From assembly GCF_004151105.1 (NCBI RefSeq), contig NZ_PHRF01000095.1, positions 310,001 to 374,000 of the forward strand: a stretch of 64,000 bases of DNA. Direction: 5' to 3'. Below the pieces are notes generated by a model. It had not been told where the DNA came from. It made no database searches and saw only the letters and a program-made list of their open reading frames with translations. Made by a program: the position numbers and the translations under genes. The DNA comes from Streptomyces sp. L-9-10 (GTDB lineage Bacteria; Actinomycetota; Actinomycetes; Streptomycetales; Streptomycetaceae). Every line of letters starts with the position of its first letter. Position 1 is the stretch's first letter. Positions 1-8,308 of this stretch are shown here, in pieces.

Positions 1-687
1 TGTGCGGACAAGGCCGAGCACATCGGCATGAGCGCTTGGGTTCGGGGGCTCCAGTCCCTCATTTCGTACTGGGCCGAACGTCCTGAGGACGCTCTGCACT
101 TCGCTCGCCAAGGAGCATCGGCCGCGACGGACCTCACGGGAAGCGTGACCGTATGGCTCGCCGGTCTGGAGGCCCGAGCCGCTGCCGTCCTCAGGGACCC
201 GGAAAGCGTGGCCGCCGCCAATCTCCGTGGACGCGAAGCCAGAGACCGGACGGCGAGCGATGACCTCGACGAGTTGGGCGGCAACTTCGTCTTTCCCGCT
301 TGCCGACAGGACTACTACGAGGTGGAGGCAACCGTGCTCCTCGGCCACTCCGACGCCGTGCCGGGCCTGGTGACTCGTGCTGAGCAAGCCGTACAGGGAT
401 TCAGCGATCCGGACGATCCGCACTGGGCATTCGGCGACGCGGCGGGCGCGCAATCCAATCTTGCTCTCGCGCGTCTCGGCTCAGGCGACCTGGATGGGGC
501 CGCCGCCGCGGTTCAGCCTGTGCTGGATCTACCTCCCGCGCAGCGCAACGCCGGCATCATCGGCTCCGTGGACCGCGTACGGGTATCGCTCCTGCGTGAA
601 CCGGTGCGTGACGCCGTGGTCGCGAGGGATCTGCGCGATGAAATCGCCATGTTCGGTCGGCAACTCCCACTTGCCCTGCTCCGTTGA
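1..687 (+). CDS. C-terminal part of a TPR-containing regulator (5' end outside window)
   Basis: The frame is open from the first base, so this is the 3' end of a longer gene. The visible 228 residues are alpha-helical and Ala/Leu/Arg-rich with TPR-like spacing (for example the ALARLGSGDLDGAAAAVQPV stretch), and they resemble the helical C-terminal half of Streptomyces helix-turn-helix regulators that end in TPR repeats. The DNA-binding half, if present, lies upstream of the window, so the class is inferred. No signal peptide or membrane segment is visible in this part. A 147-base gap separates it from the next gene on the same strand. Confidence 0.55.
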   Translation, partial: CADKAEHIGMSAWVRGLQSLISYWAERPEDALHFARQGASAATDLTGSVTVWLAGLEARAAAVLRDPESVAAANLRGREARDRTASDDLDELGGNFVFPACRQDYYEVEATVLLGHSDAVPGLVTRAEQAVQGFSDPDDPHWAFGDAAGAQSNLALARLGSGDLDGAAAAVQPVLDLPPAQRNAGIIGSVDRVRVSLLREPVRDAVVARDLRDEIAMFGRQLPLALLR

Positions 688-834
688 AGCACGCCTGCCG
701 AAAGGCCTGTCGGCGCCGCCGTGCCCTCAAGCGCGGAAGCGTCGGCGGGCTCGTGCAGTTCGAGCGCAACAGCCAAACACCTCTCGCACCAAGCGCCGCT
801 TGGATGCCCTCAGCCTGCACTAGCATCGGTCAGC

Positions 835-1392
835 ATGTATCCGGTCGATCGTCACAGCGCGCGTCTCTCGCTCCGCGAACTCGTCATCGATGACGTAGAA
901 GCGGTCCATTCCATCTACGGCAGCCCCGAAGTCACCGAGCACCTGAGCTTCGCGCCGCGCTCACGCACCGAAGTCGAAGGAATCGTCTCTCGTTCCATAG
1001 CGTCCGCGACTGCCTCGCCACGGGACGAGTACGCCCTCGCTCTTGTCGCGCGGGACAGTGGCGAACTCACCGGATACGTCCGTCTCGCCCTCGACCCCCA
1101 TCAGCAGCGCGCAGCCACGATCGGAGGCGCGCTGCGATCCGATTCCTGGGGACGCGGCTACGGTAGAGAAGCTGTGCGACTGCTCCTCGCCCTGGGGTTC
1201 TTGGACCTGGACCTTCATCGCGTCTGGGCAGCTCGCGCTCCGATGAACACCGCGTCCGCGAAGACACTCCTGGCCTCAGGGATGACCGAGGAGGGAGTAA
1301 TCCGCGGACACGTCCATGTCCATGGCGCCTGGCGGGACTCCATCACCTACGGAATCCTTCGCGAAGAGTGGTCGGCAGGCGAAGAGCCGTAG
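835..1392 (+). CDS. GNAT family N-acetyltransferase
   Basis: A 185-residue protein of the RimJ/RimL-like GNAT group, which transfers an acetyl group from acetyl-CoA to an amine. It opens with a typical beta strand (RLSLRELVIDDVEAVHSIY). The acetyl-CoA loop is GRGYGREA, followed by the usual helix and then LHRVWAARAPMNTASAKTLLASGM, where the N-x-AS block is characteristic of the family. The ATG at 835 was chosen because the fold begins about ten residues after it; longer in-frame starts upstream add only unrelated sequence. The substrate cannot be told from sequence; neighbours give no clue. Confidence 0.85.
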   Translation: MYPVDRHSARLSLRELVIDDVEAVHSIYGSPEVTEHLSFAPRSRTEVEGIVSRSIASATASPRDEYALALVARDSGELTGYVRLALDPHQQRAATIGGALRSDSWGRGYGREAVRLLLALGFLDLDLHRVWAARAPMNTASAKTLLASGMTEEGVIRGHVHVHGAWRDSITYGILREEWSAGEEP

Positions 1393-1426
1393 TCGCAAGG
1401 CGGGACTGGGCTCCTCCACACATCTA

Positions 1427-1439
1427 TACACCGCGTGTA
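1427..1439. promoter_or_regulatory. Inverted repeat TACAC-N3-GTGTA at padR promoter (candidate PadR operator)
   Basis: Perfect 5-bp arms with a 3-bp spacer lie 10 bp before the ATG of the PadR-type gene. A TATACA hexamer (1425-1430) overlaps the left arm and could be the -10 box, in which case the transcript would be leaderless or nearly so. PadR proteins commonly repress their own operon from such palindromes; binding here is inferred. Confidence 0.5.
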
Positions 1440-1449
1440 CAGTGAGGGA

Positions 1450-1974
1450 ATGTCCATCGGTCACACCCTCCTCGGGCTTCTGGAGTCCGGCCCGCGCCAC
1501 GGATACGACCTCAAGCGGTCCTTCGACGATCAATTCGGCCGCGACCGCCCCCTGCACTACGGACAGGTCTACTCGACCATGTCCCGGCTGCTGAAGAACG
1601 GGCTCGTCGTGGTCGACGGCGTCGAGGCCGGTGGCGGCCCCGAGCGCAAGAGATACGCGATCACCGAGGCCGGTGTCACCGATGTCGGCAAGTGGCTCGC
1701 GCAGCCGGAGAGTCCGGAGCCGTACCTCCAGTCGACCCTGTACACGAAGGTCGTCATCGCGCTGCTCACCGGCCGCAGCGCCGCCGATCTGCTCGACGCC
1801 CAGCGCGCCGAGCATCTGCGGATGATGCGGGACCTGACCGCGCGCAAGCGTGAGGGCGACCTCGCCGACCAGCTGATCTGCGATCACGCGCTGTTCCATC
1901 TGGAAGCCGATCTGCGCTGGCTGGAACTGACCGCGGCCCGGCTGGACCGGCTCGCCACGGCGATACGCCGATGA
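1450..1974 (+). CDS. PadR family transcriptional regulator
   Basis: A 174-residue winged-helix regulator. The PadR N-terminal domain is clear: ILxLLESGPRHGYDLKRSF, then HYGQVYSTMSRLLKNGLV, and a wing ending KRYAITEAG. The C-terminal half is helical and probably mediates dimerisation. It starts a three-gene operon with an ABC ATPase and an FtsX-like permease joined by ATGA overlaps, the usual arrangement in which PadR senses a compound and controls an efflux-type transporter. Both a GTG at 1435 and the ATG at 1450 are in frame. I chose ATG because conserved sequence starts there, but the GTG would fit a leaderless transcript from the TATACA box. Confidence 0.85.
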   Translation: MSIGHTLLGLLESGPRHGYDLKRSFDDQFGRDRPLHYGQVYSTMSRLLKNGLVVVDGVEAGGGPERKRYAITEAGVTDVGKWLAQPESPEPYLQSTLYTKVVIALLTGRSAADLLDAQRAEHLRMMRDLTARKREGDLADQLICDHALFHLEADLRWLELTAARLDRLATAIRR

Positions 1975-2657
1975 CGCCCGCCGGCTCCCTGCTCATCGCC
2001 GACGATCTGCGCAAGTCGTACGGACCGACCCCCGCGCTCGACGGCGTGACGTTCTCGATCCACCCGGGCGAAGTCGTCGCCGTCATGGGCCCGTCGGGCT
2101 CGGGCAAGTCCACGCTGCTGCACTGCCTCGCCGGGATCGTGCCCCCCGATTCGGGCACGATCAGCTATCGGGGCCGGGTGCTGACCGATATGCCGGAGGC
2201 CGAGCGCAGCGCCCTGCGCCGCAGCGAATTCGGCTTCGTCTTCCAGTTCGGCCAGCTCGTACCGGAACTGACCTGCCTGGAGAACGTGGCGCTGCCCCTG
2301 CGGCTCACCGGCGTCCGGCGCAAGGACGCCGAACGCGCCGCGCGCGAGTGGCTGGAGCGGCTGGAGGTCGCCGGCATCGGGTCCCAGCGCCCCGGCGAGG
2401 TCTCCGGTGGACAGGGCCAGCGCGTCGCGATCGCCCGTTCCCTGGTCACCTCGCCGCGCGTGATCTTCGCCGACGAGCCGACCGGCGCGCTCGACTCCTT
2501 CAACGGCGAGCGGGTGATGGAGCTGCTGACCGAGACGGCCAGGGCCACCAGCGCCGCCGTCGTCCTGGTCACCCACGAGGCGCGGGTCGCCGCGTACTCG
2601 GACCGTGAGGTGATCGTGCGGGACGGCAGGGTCCGCGAGGCGGAGTTCACCGTATGA
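1971..2657 (+). CDS. ABC transporter ATP-binding protein (MacB/LolD type)
   Basis: A 228-residue ATPase with Walker A GPSGSGKST (about residues 39-47), Q-loop FQFGQ, signature SGGQGQRVAIARSL, Walker B VIFADEPTGALD and H-loop VTHE. This sequence pattern belongs to the MacB/FtsE/LolD group, which couples ATP hydrolysis to an FtsX-type permease rather than to a channel-forming domain. Start and stop overlap both neighbours by 4 bp (ATGA), so translation is probably coupled with the PadR regulator before it and the permease after it. Confidence 0.92.
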   Translation: MTPAGSLLIADDLRKSYGPTPALDGVTFSIHPGEVVAVMGPSGSGKSTLLHCLAGIVPPDSGTISYRGRVLTDMPEAERSALRRSEFGFVFQFGQLVPELTCLENVALPLRLTGVRRKDAERAAREWLERLEVAGIGSQRPGEVSGGQGQRVAIARSLVTSPRVIFADEPTGALDSFNGERVMELLTETARATSAAVVLVTHEARVAAYSDREVIVRDGRVREAEFTV

Positions 2658-5059
2658 CGCTCCTCGACCGGACCAGGCCCCCCGCCTACGCTCCCCCGGT
2701 CCCGAAGCGGGCGCCCGGCCGGCTCCGCACCTGGGCCCGTGACCTCGGGCTCGGGGTACGGTTCGCCGCCGCGGGCGGACGCGAGGGCTGGATCCGTACG
2801 CTGCTGACCGCCGTGGGGGTCGGGCTCGGTGTCACGCTGCTCTTCCTCGCCGCGTCCGTACCGGGGGTGATCGACGCGCGCGCCGAACGGGACGCCGCCC
2901 GCGCCGTCGCGGAGACGGCGGACGGGGCTCCGGTGCCCCGCTCGGACACGACGATGGTGTGGATCAACGCGGAGACCGAGTACCGCGGCGACACCGTCGG
3001 CGGTCAGCTGCTGCGCCCGGACGGCGCCCGCCCGCCGCTGCCGCCCGGTGTCGCGAAGGTGCCGGGGCCCCGGGAGATGGTGGTCTCCCCCGCGCTGCGG
3101 AAGCTGCTGGACTCGCCCGACGGCGCGCTCCTCGCGGAGCGGCTCGGCCACCGCGTCGTCGGCACCATCGCCGACGCCGGTCTGCTCGATCCGGAGGAAC
3201 TCCGCTTCTACGCGGGCAGCGACACCCTCACGAAGGCCCAGGGCGGCCATCGGACGGCCGGTTACGGCTCCGGCGGCCAAGCGGATCCGATGAACCCGTA
3301 CCTGGTCGTGCTGATCGTCCTGATCTCCGTGGTGCTGCTGATGCCGGTGGGCATCTTCATCGCCACCGCCGTCCGCTTCGGCGGTGAGCGCCGGGACCGC
3401 AGACTCGCCGCGCTGCGGCTGGTGGGCGCCGATGTCGCGATGACCCGCCGTATCGCGGCCGGGGAGGCGCTGTTCGGCGCGGCGCTCGGTCTGCTCGCCG
3501 GGTTCGCGTTCTTCCTGGCGCTTCGGCCGCTGGCGGGCGGGGTGCGGCTGTGGAATCTCACCGCCTTCCCCGCCGACCTGGTCCCCGCGCCGAGGCTCGC
3601 CGCGCTGATCGTGGCGGCCGTGCCGGTGGTGGCGGTCGGGGTGACGCTGGTCGCGCTGCGCTCGGTCACCATCGAACCGCTGGGTGTCGTACGCGAGGCC
3701 CGCCCCCGGCGCCGGCAGCTGTGGTGGCGGCTGCTGATGCCCGTCGCCGGTGTCACCATCCTGAGCACGGTCGGAACGGTCGGCGAGGCGACCGCCGTCG
3801 ATCCGTACCCCATCGCGGCCGGCGCGGTGCTGGTGCTGACCGGTCTGACCACCCTGCTGCCCTGGCTCGTCGAGGCGGTGGTGGCGGGACTGACCGGCGG
3901 ACCGGTGCCGTGGCAGCTCGCCGCCCGCAGGCTCCAGCTGAACAGCGGTCCGGCGTCCCGGGCGGTCATCGGGATCACCGCGGCCGTGGCGGGCGCCATC
4001 GCCGTTCAGATGACGTTCGCCGGGATGCACGAGGACTTCGTCAGGCCCACCGGTCAGGATCCGACGCGGGCGAACATCACCATCGAGGCGTTCTACGGCA
4101 GTGCGCGGCTGGCCCAGGAGATGACCGACGGGTTCCGCGACACCAAGGGCGTCACGGCGGTCGTCGCCGTGGCCGAGAGCTATGTCGTCAGGCCGGGGCC
4201 CGTGGCCCCGCACGAGATCCAGCCCACCACCATCCTGACCGTCGGCAGCTGCGCCACCCTGCGGGAGCTGGCGAGGCTGCCGTCCTGCGAGGACGGGGAC
4301 ACCTTCGTGTCCCATGTCCCCGGGAAGAAGAAGCAGAACGACTGGGTCGACAAGACGGCCCGGCCGGGCGAGCCGGTCGATCTGGGCAGCCGCACCGTGA
4401 ACGGCGTCACGCTGCCCGCGCTGTGGACACTGCCCGCGTCGGCCCGGACCGTCGAGGCCAGGACGGACCCGGTCGGCCGTGAGAACGACGGCATCCTCGC
4501 CACCCCGGGCGCCCTCGACCCGAGCCGTATGCCCGACGCGCGGACCAGCGCCACGATCCGGACCGACGAACGGGTCACGGACGCCGAGGAGTACGTACGC
4601 AACACCGCGGCGGCGCTCGATCCGACGATGTGGGTCCACACGTTCAAGGCCGTCGAACGCGACAAGCAGTACGCGAGCGTGCAGACAGGTCTGTTCATCG
4701 GCGGCACCGCCACGATGGCGCTGATCGCCGCGAGCATGCTGGTCTCCCAGATCGAGCAGCTGCGCGAGCGCAGACGCCTGCTGTCGGTCCTGGTGGCCTT
4801 CGGGACGCGCCGCTCGGCACTCGCCTGGTCGGTGCTCTGGCAGACCGCGATCCCGGTCGCGCTCGGCACGCTGCTGGCCATCGCGGGCGGGCTGGCCCTC
4901 GGTGCCGTACTGCTGAACATGACCGCCAAACGGGTCGCCGACTGGTGGGTGTTCGCGCCCTTCGCGGGCGCGGGCGTCGCGGTGGTCCTGCTGGTGACGG
5001 TGGCCAGTCTGCCGCCCCTGTGGCGGATGATGCGGCCGGACGGACTGCGGTCGGAGTGA
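2654..5059 (+). CDS. FtsX-like ABC transporter permease
   Basis: An 801-residue membrane protein with one N-terminal membrane segment (GVGLGVTLLFLAASVPGVI), a long extracellular region, a cluster of membrane helices around residues 215-440, a second extracellular region, and three terminal helices. This is the two-FtsX-domain layout of actinobacterial permeases partnered with MacB-type ATPases. Such complexes extrude peptides or drugs or act mechanically on envelope proteins. The substrate is unknown. It ends the operon; the next gene, oxyR, is convergent, and the 60-base gap holds short GTCAGCTCGCGGT repeats but no convincing hairpin. Confidence 0.88.
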   Translation: MTLLDRTRPPAYAPPVPKRAPGRLRTWARDLGLGVRFAAAGGREGWIRTLLTAVGVGLGVTLLFLAASVPGVIDARAERDAARAVAETADGAPVPRSDTTMVWINAETEYRGDTVGGQLLRPDGARPPLPPGVAKVPGPREMVVSPALRKLLDSPDGALLAERLGHRVVGTIADAGLLDPEELRFYAGSDTLTKAQGGHRTAGYGSGGQADPMNPYLVVLIVLISVVLLMPVGIFIATAVRFGGERRDRRLAALRLVGADVAMTRRIAAGEALFGAALGLLAGFAFFLALRPLAGGVRLWNLTAFPADLVPAPRLAALIVAAVPVVAVGVTLVALRSVTIEPLGVVREARPRRRQLWWRLLMPVAGVTILSTVGTVGEATAVDPYPIAAGAVLVLTGLTTLLPWLVEAVVAGLTGGPVPWQLAARRLQLNSGPASRAVIGITAAVAGAIAVQMTFAGMHEDFVRPTGQDPTRANITIEAFYGSARLAQEMTDGFRDTKGVTAVVAVAESYVVRPGPVAPHEIQPTTILTVGSCATLRELARLPSCEDGDTFVSHVPGKKKQNDWVDKTARPGEPVDLGSRTVNGVTLPALWTLPASARTVEARTDPVGRENDGILATPGALDPSRMPDARTSATIRTDERVTDAEEYVRNTAAALDPTMWVHTFKAVERDKQYASVQTGLFIGGTATMALIAASMLVSQIEQLRERRRLLSVLVAFGTRRSALAWSVLWQTAIPVALGTLLAIAGGLALGAVLLNMTAKRVADWWVFAPFAGAGVAVVLLVTVASLPPLWRMMRPDGLRSE

Positions 5060-5119
5060 CCGTACGGCGGGTGCGGCGTCAGCTCGCGGTGTCAGCCTCC
5101 CCGGTGTCAGCTCGCGGTA

Positions 5120-6115
5120 TCAGCTCTGACGCGGCACACGCGGGGGGTGCGGTGACGGGGCGCTCAGGCGTACCGGGAGCGGGCGCAGGGACTCCCGCAG
5201 GGCGTCCGCGAAGGTCTCGAACTCGCCGCCCCGCGCCGCGCCCGTGCGCATCGCCAGCGCGATCCTGCGCGCCGGGGCGGGGTCCGCGAAGTATCCCGTG
5301 GCGAGCCGGTCGTTGCGGCCGGTCTCGACCTGTACGGCCGTACGCGGCAGCAGCGTGACGCCGAGGCCGCCCGCGACGAGCTGCACCAGCGTCGACAGTC
5401 CCGCCGCCGTGGTCGTCACGGGCACGCCGTCGGCGCGGCCGGCCTCCCGGCAGATGTCCAGCGCCTGGTCGCGCAGGCAGTGGCCCTCGTCCAGGAGCAG
5501 CAGCGGCAGCTCGCGCAGCGCCTCGCGCGGCAGGTCGCGGCAGCCGCCGAGGGGGTGGTCGTCGGGGGTGACCAGGACGAAGTCCTCGTCGAACAGCGGC
5601 AGTTCGGTGACCGAGGGCTGGCCGAGCGGTACGGCGAGCAGCAGCAGATCCAGCCGGCCCGCCGCCAGACCGTCCAGCAGGGACGAGGTCTGCTCCTCGT
5701 GCACCTGGAGGTCGAGCTCCGGGTAGCGCTCATGGACCAGCCGGAGCACGGCCGGCAGCAGATACGGGGCGACGGTCGGGATCACGCCGAGCCTGAGGAC
5801 TCCGGTGAAGGGCGCCCGTACCGCCTCGGCCTCGTCCACCAGCGCGCCCACCGCGTCCAGTACGGCCATCGCCCGGGACGCCAGCCGTTCACCGGCCGGG
5901 GAGAGCAGCACCCTGCGGGTCGTGCGTTCCACGAGCTGTACGCCGAGGACCTCCTCCAGCGCCGAGAGCGCGCCGGAGAGCGCGGGCTGGCTCATCCCGA
6001 TCGCGGCAGCCGCGTCCCGGAAGTGCAGATGCTCGGCCACGGCCGCGAAGGCCCGCAGCTGCGACAGACTGGGCTGTTTGCCGCGCGGGCCTGACGGCCT
6101 GACGTGCTGCGTCAC
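5120..6115 (-). CDS. oxyR: LysR-type peroxide-sensing regulator OxyR
   Basis: A LysR-family regulator with N-terminal winged HTH (SLSQLRAFAAVAEHLHFRDAA, then SQPALSGALSALEEVLGVQL) and a periplasmic-binding-like effector domain. The block LLLLDEGHCLRDQALDIC holds the two cysteines expected for the redox switch of OxyR. It lies divergent from ahpC-ahpD, the standard Streptomyces order, so it should control that operon in response to hydrogen peroxide. The start is uncertain: the GTG at 6115 gives MTQHVRPSG, typical of relatives, whereas the frame continues up to a GTG at 6199 through a low-complexity Val/Gly/Ser repeat that I doubt is translated. Confidence 0.88.
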   Translation of the reverse strand: MTQHVRPSGPRGKQPSLSQLRAFAAVAEHLHFRDAAAAIGMSQPALSGALSALEEVLGVQLVERTTRRVLLSPAGERLASRAMAVLDAVGALVDEAEAVRAPFTGVLRLGVIPTVAPYLLPAVLRLVHERYPELDLQVHEEQTSSLLDGLAAGRLDLLLLAVPLGQPSVTELPLFDEDFVLVTPDDHPLGGCRDLPREALRELPLLLLDEGHCLRDQALDICREAGRADGVPVTTTAAGLSTLVQLVAGGLGVTLLPRTAVQVETGRNDRLATGYFADPAPARRIALAMRTGAARGGEFETFADALRESLRPLPVRLSAPSPHPPRVPRQS

Positions 6116-6199
6116 TGGCACCCGACCCGCTGACACCGGACCCGCCGGCACCGAACCCACCGACACCGAACCCACTGAACCGACCTTACTGATAGGCAC

Positions 6200-6323
6200 C
6201 TCCGATCACGGCGACCGAGTCTAGCTATTTCTATGATCAATGCCGACTGTGCCACCATCAGTGAGCCGTCCAACCACCCGGAAGACCTCAAAAAGGGACT
6301 TCCCGCCCCCACAAGGAGAGTCC
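6200..6323. promoter_or_regulatory. oxyR-ahpC divergent promoter region
   Basis: The gap holds an unusually AT-rich stretch (6219-6241, CTAGCTATTTCTATGATCAA) that is the likely site of both promoters and of OxyR binding, as in other Streptomyces oxyR-ahpCD loci. A precise OxyR site cannot be fixed by eye. Confidence 0.45.
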
Positions 6324-6878
6324 GTGCTCACCGTTGGTGACAAGTTCCCCTCGTTCGAATTGACCGCCTGTGTCTCCCTGGAGAAGGGCAAGGAGTTCGA
6401 GGAGATCAACCACAAGACCTACGAGGGCAAGTGGAAGGTCATCTTCGCCTGGCCCAAGGACTTCACCTTCGTGTGCCCGACCGAGATCGCGGCCTTCGGC
6501 CGGCTGAACGACGAGTTCGCCGACCGTGACGCCCAGGTCCTCGGCTTCTCCGGCGACTCCGAGTTCGTGCACCACGCCTGGCGCAAGGACCACCCGGACC
6601 TGCGCGACCTGCCCTTCCCGATGCTCGCCGACTCCAAGCACGAGCTGATGCGCGACCTCGGCATCGAGGGCGAGGACGGCTTCGCGCAGCGCGCCGTCTT
6701 CATCGTGGACCCCAACAACGAGATCCAGTTCACGATGGTGACCGCCGGTTCCGTGGGGCGTAACCCCAAGGAGGTCCTGCGGGTGCTCGACGCCCTCCAG
6801 ACCGACGAGCTGTGCCCGTGCAACTGGAACAAGGGCGAGAACACCCTCGACCCCGTCAAGCTCCTGTCGGGCGAGTGA
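6324..6878 (+). CDS. ahpC: Alkyl hydroperoxide reductase AhpC (2-Cys peroxiredoxin)
   Basis: A 184-residue AhpC-type peroxiredoxin that reduces organic hydroperoxides and hydrogen peroxide. The peroxidatic cysteine is C51 in DFTFVCPTE. The C-terminal ELCPCNW block supplies C164 and C166, as in the mycobacterial AhpC that is re-reduced by AhpD. The GTG at 6324 is chosen because it has an AAGGAGAG ribosome site at the right distance and gives the conserved N-terminus MLTVGDKFPSFEL; an upstream in-frame ATG would add 28 unrelated residues. ahpD follows after 6 bp, so the two are co-transcribed. Confidence 0.95.
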   Translation: MLTVGDKFPSFELTACVSLEKGKEFEEINHKTYEGKWKVIFAWPKDFTFVCPTEIAAFGRLNDEFADRDAQVLGFSGDSEFVHHAWRKDHPDLRDLPFPMLADSKHELMRDLGIEGEDGFAQRAVFIVDPNNEIQFTMVTAGSVGRNPKEVLRVLDALQTDELCPCNWNKGENTLDPVKLLSGE

Positions 6879-6884
6879 TCTCCG

Positions 6885-7433
6885 ATGGCCCTCGATGAAC
6901 TGAAGTCGGCCCTGCCCGACTACGCCAAGGACCTGCGGCTGAACCTCGGTTCGGTGATCGGCAACAGCGGGCTGCCCGCGCAGCAGCTCTGGGGCACCGT
7001 GCTGGCCTGCGCGATCGCCTCGCGCTCGGCGCGGGTGCTGCGCGAGCTGGAGCCGGAGGCCAAGGCGAACCTGAGCGCCGAGGCGTACACCGCCGCCAAG
7101 TCGGCCGCCGCGATCATGGCGATGAACAACGTCTTCTACCGGACCCGGCATCTGCTGTCGGACCCCGAGTACGGGACGCTGCGCGCCGGTCTGCGGATGA
7201 ACGTCATCGGCAACCCGGGTGTGGAGAAGGTCGACTTCGAGCTGTGGTCGCTCGCCGTCTCCGCCGTCAACGGCTGCGGCCAGTGCCTCGACTCGCACGA
7301 GCAGGTGCTCCGCACGGCCGGTGTGGACCGCGAGACGATCCAGGAAGCCTTCAAGATCGCCGCGGTGATCCAGGCGGTCGGCACGACGCTCGACGCCGAG
7401 GCCGTGCTCGCCGGGGCCGTACTCGCCGAGTAG
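6885..7433 (+). CDS. ahpD: Alkyl hydroperoxide reductase AhpD
   Basis: A 182-residue AhpD, the all-helical carboxymuconolactone-decarboxylase-fold partner that passes electrons to AhpC. The redox motif CGQC (C131, C134) with H138 sits in the conserved NGCGQCLDSHE block and matches the spacing of the M. tuberculosis enzyme. It follows ahpC by 6 bp and ends at a very strong hairpin terminator. Confidence 0.95.
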   Translation: MALDELKSALPDYAKDLRLNLGSVIGNSGLPAQQLWGTVLACAIASRSARVLRELEPEAKANLSAEAYTAAKSAAAIMAMNNVFYRTRHLLSDPEYGTLRAGLRMNVIGNPGVEKVDFELWSLAVSAVNGCGQCLDSHEQVLRTAGVDRETIQEAFKIAAVIQAVGTTLDAEAVLAGAVLAE

Positions 7434-7443
7434 TGGCCCGAAA

Positions 7444-7493
7444 GGAACCGGCCCCCGCCCTCCACGACACCGTGGAGGGCGGGGGCCGGTTCC
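7444..7493. terminator. Bidirectional terminator between ahpD and a convergent gene
   Basis: A perfect 23-bp stem (7444-7466 with 7471-7493) closed by the 4-base loop ACAC. It begins 11 bases after the ahpD stop and ends 17 bases before the end of the opposite-strand gene, so it can stop transcription both ways. Confidence 0.9.
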
Positions 7494-7510
7494 GTTTGTC
7501 CGTACCGCGG

Positions 7511-8308
7511 TCACTTCCTGACCGCGGCCATCAGCGCCTTCATGTCCTCGACCATCGCGGGTTCGAGGACGGCGGGATCAATTGGTTCCGTTTCCGGTGG
7601 TGTCACCTGGCCGCCGCCGGGCGGGCCCTCGGTGACGGACTCGCTCGCGACCTCGATCGAGAGCACGGCCCGGCCGTCCAGGACCTTCAGCTCGGGGCCG
7701 TATCCGTCGGAGTCCGTCATCAGATAGGCACGCTCGCCCAGTTCCGGGATCCGCTTGGTCCTGCGCTCGATGACCTGGGAGAGCGCGAGCGGGGTCAGCG
7801 TCGCCTCGAACTCCGGTTCCGGATCTGTCTCCTTGTGCAGGGTGTAGTGGACGGTGACGGACGCGTACGACCTCGTCAGGACGTCGTCCTTCGCCTCGGG
7901 CGGCCGGCCCGGCGCCATCGTGACGTTGCAGAAGGACCGGTCGATGGTGCGCTGTTCCTCCACCGCGGGCCGAGGGGAACTCTTGCCGCCGAGGAGCGCG
8001 GAGAGCGCGGACAGATCGGCGTCCCGGCAGAGGTCCTCGCTGATCCGGTAGCCGCGCAGATCCGGCCCCGTCCGGTCGTACGCGTACAGTCCGCCCGCCC
8101 AGACGGCGGAGGCGACGACCGCGCCGCCCAGGGCCCAGAGCCACCGTAAGCGGCGCGGCGGCAGCACGGGGACGTCGTCGCCGACGACCGTCCCGGGCCC
8201 GTCGAGCGGTTCGGCAGCCCGCGGGGACAGCGGCGGCAGCGGGGACGGCGAGGACCGCGGGCCGCTCTGCCCGCCGTCCTCGCCTTCCAGTTCCGGCTCG
8301 GATATCAC
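7511..8308 (-). CDS. Membrane-anchored protein of unknown function
   Basis: A 265-residue protein with an acidic, Pro/Ser-rich N-terminal cytoplasmic part, one membrane segment (WLWALGGAVVASAVWAGGLYAY, about residues 57-78) and an extracellular domain with two cysteines (DLCRDAD and SFCNVTM). I do not recognise the domain beyond its resemblance to small Streptomyces membrane-anchored proteins. The GTG at 8308 overlaps the stop of the AI-2E family gene by 4 bp (GTGA), so the two are translationally coupled and may act together. A longer in-frame reading upstream is shadow sequence inside that gene. Confidence 0.72.
   Translation of the reverse strand: MISEPELEGEDGGQSGPRSSPSPLPPLSPRAAEPLDGPGTVVGDDVPVLPPRRLRWLWALGGAVVASAVWAGGLYAYDRTGPDLRGYRISEDLCRDADLSALSALLGGKSSPRPAVEEQRTIDRSFCNVTMAPGRPPEAKDDVLTRSYASVTVHYTLHKETDPEPEFEATLTPLALSQVIERRTKRIPELGERAYLMTDSDGYGPELKVLDGRAVLSIEVASESVTEGPPGGGQVTPPETEPIDPAVLEPAMVEDMKALMAAVRK

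Noticed and set aside
2165..4639. 824-residue open frame on the minus strand across the ABC ATPase and permease
   Set aside because: It is antisense to a well-supported operon, rich in Arg/Gly/Asp/His with no domain, and explained by GC bias.
6116..6199. Extended OxyR N-terminus
   Set aside because: The added Val/Gly/Ser repeat is low-complexity, lies in the divergent promoter, and its GTG has the ribosome site too close.
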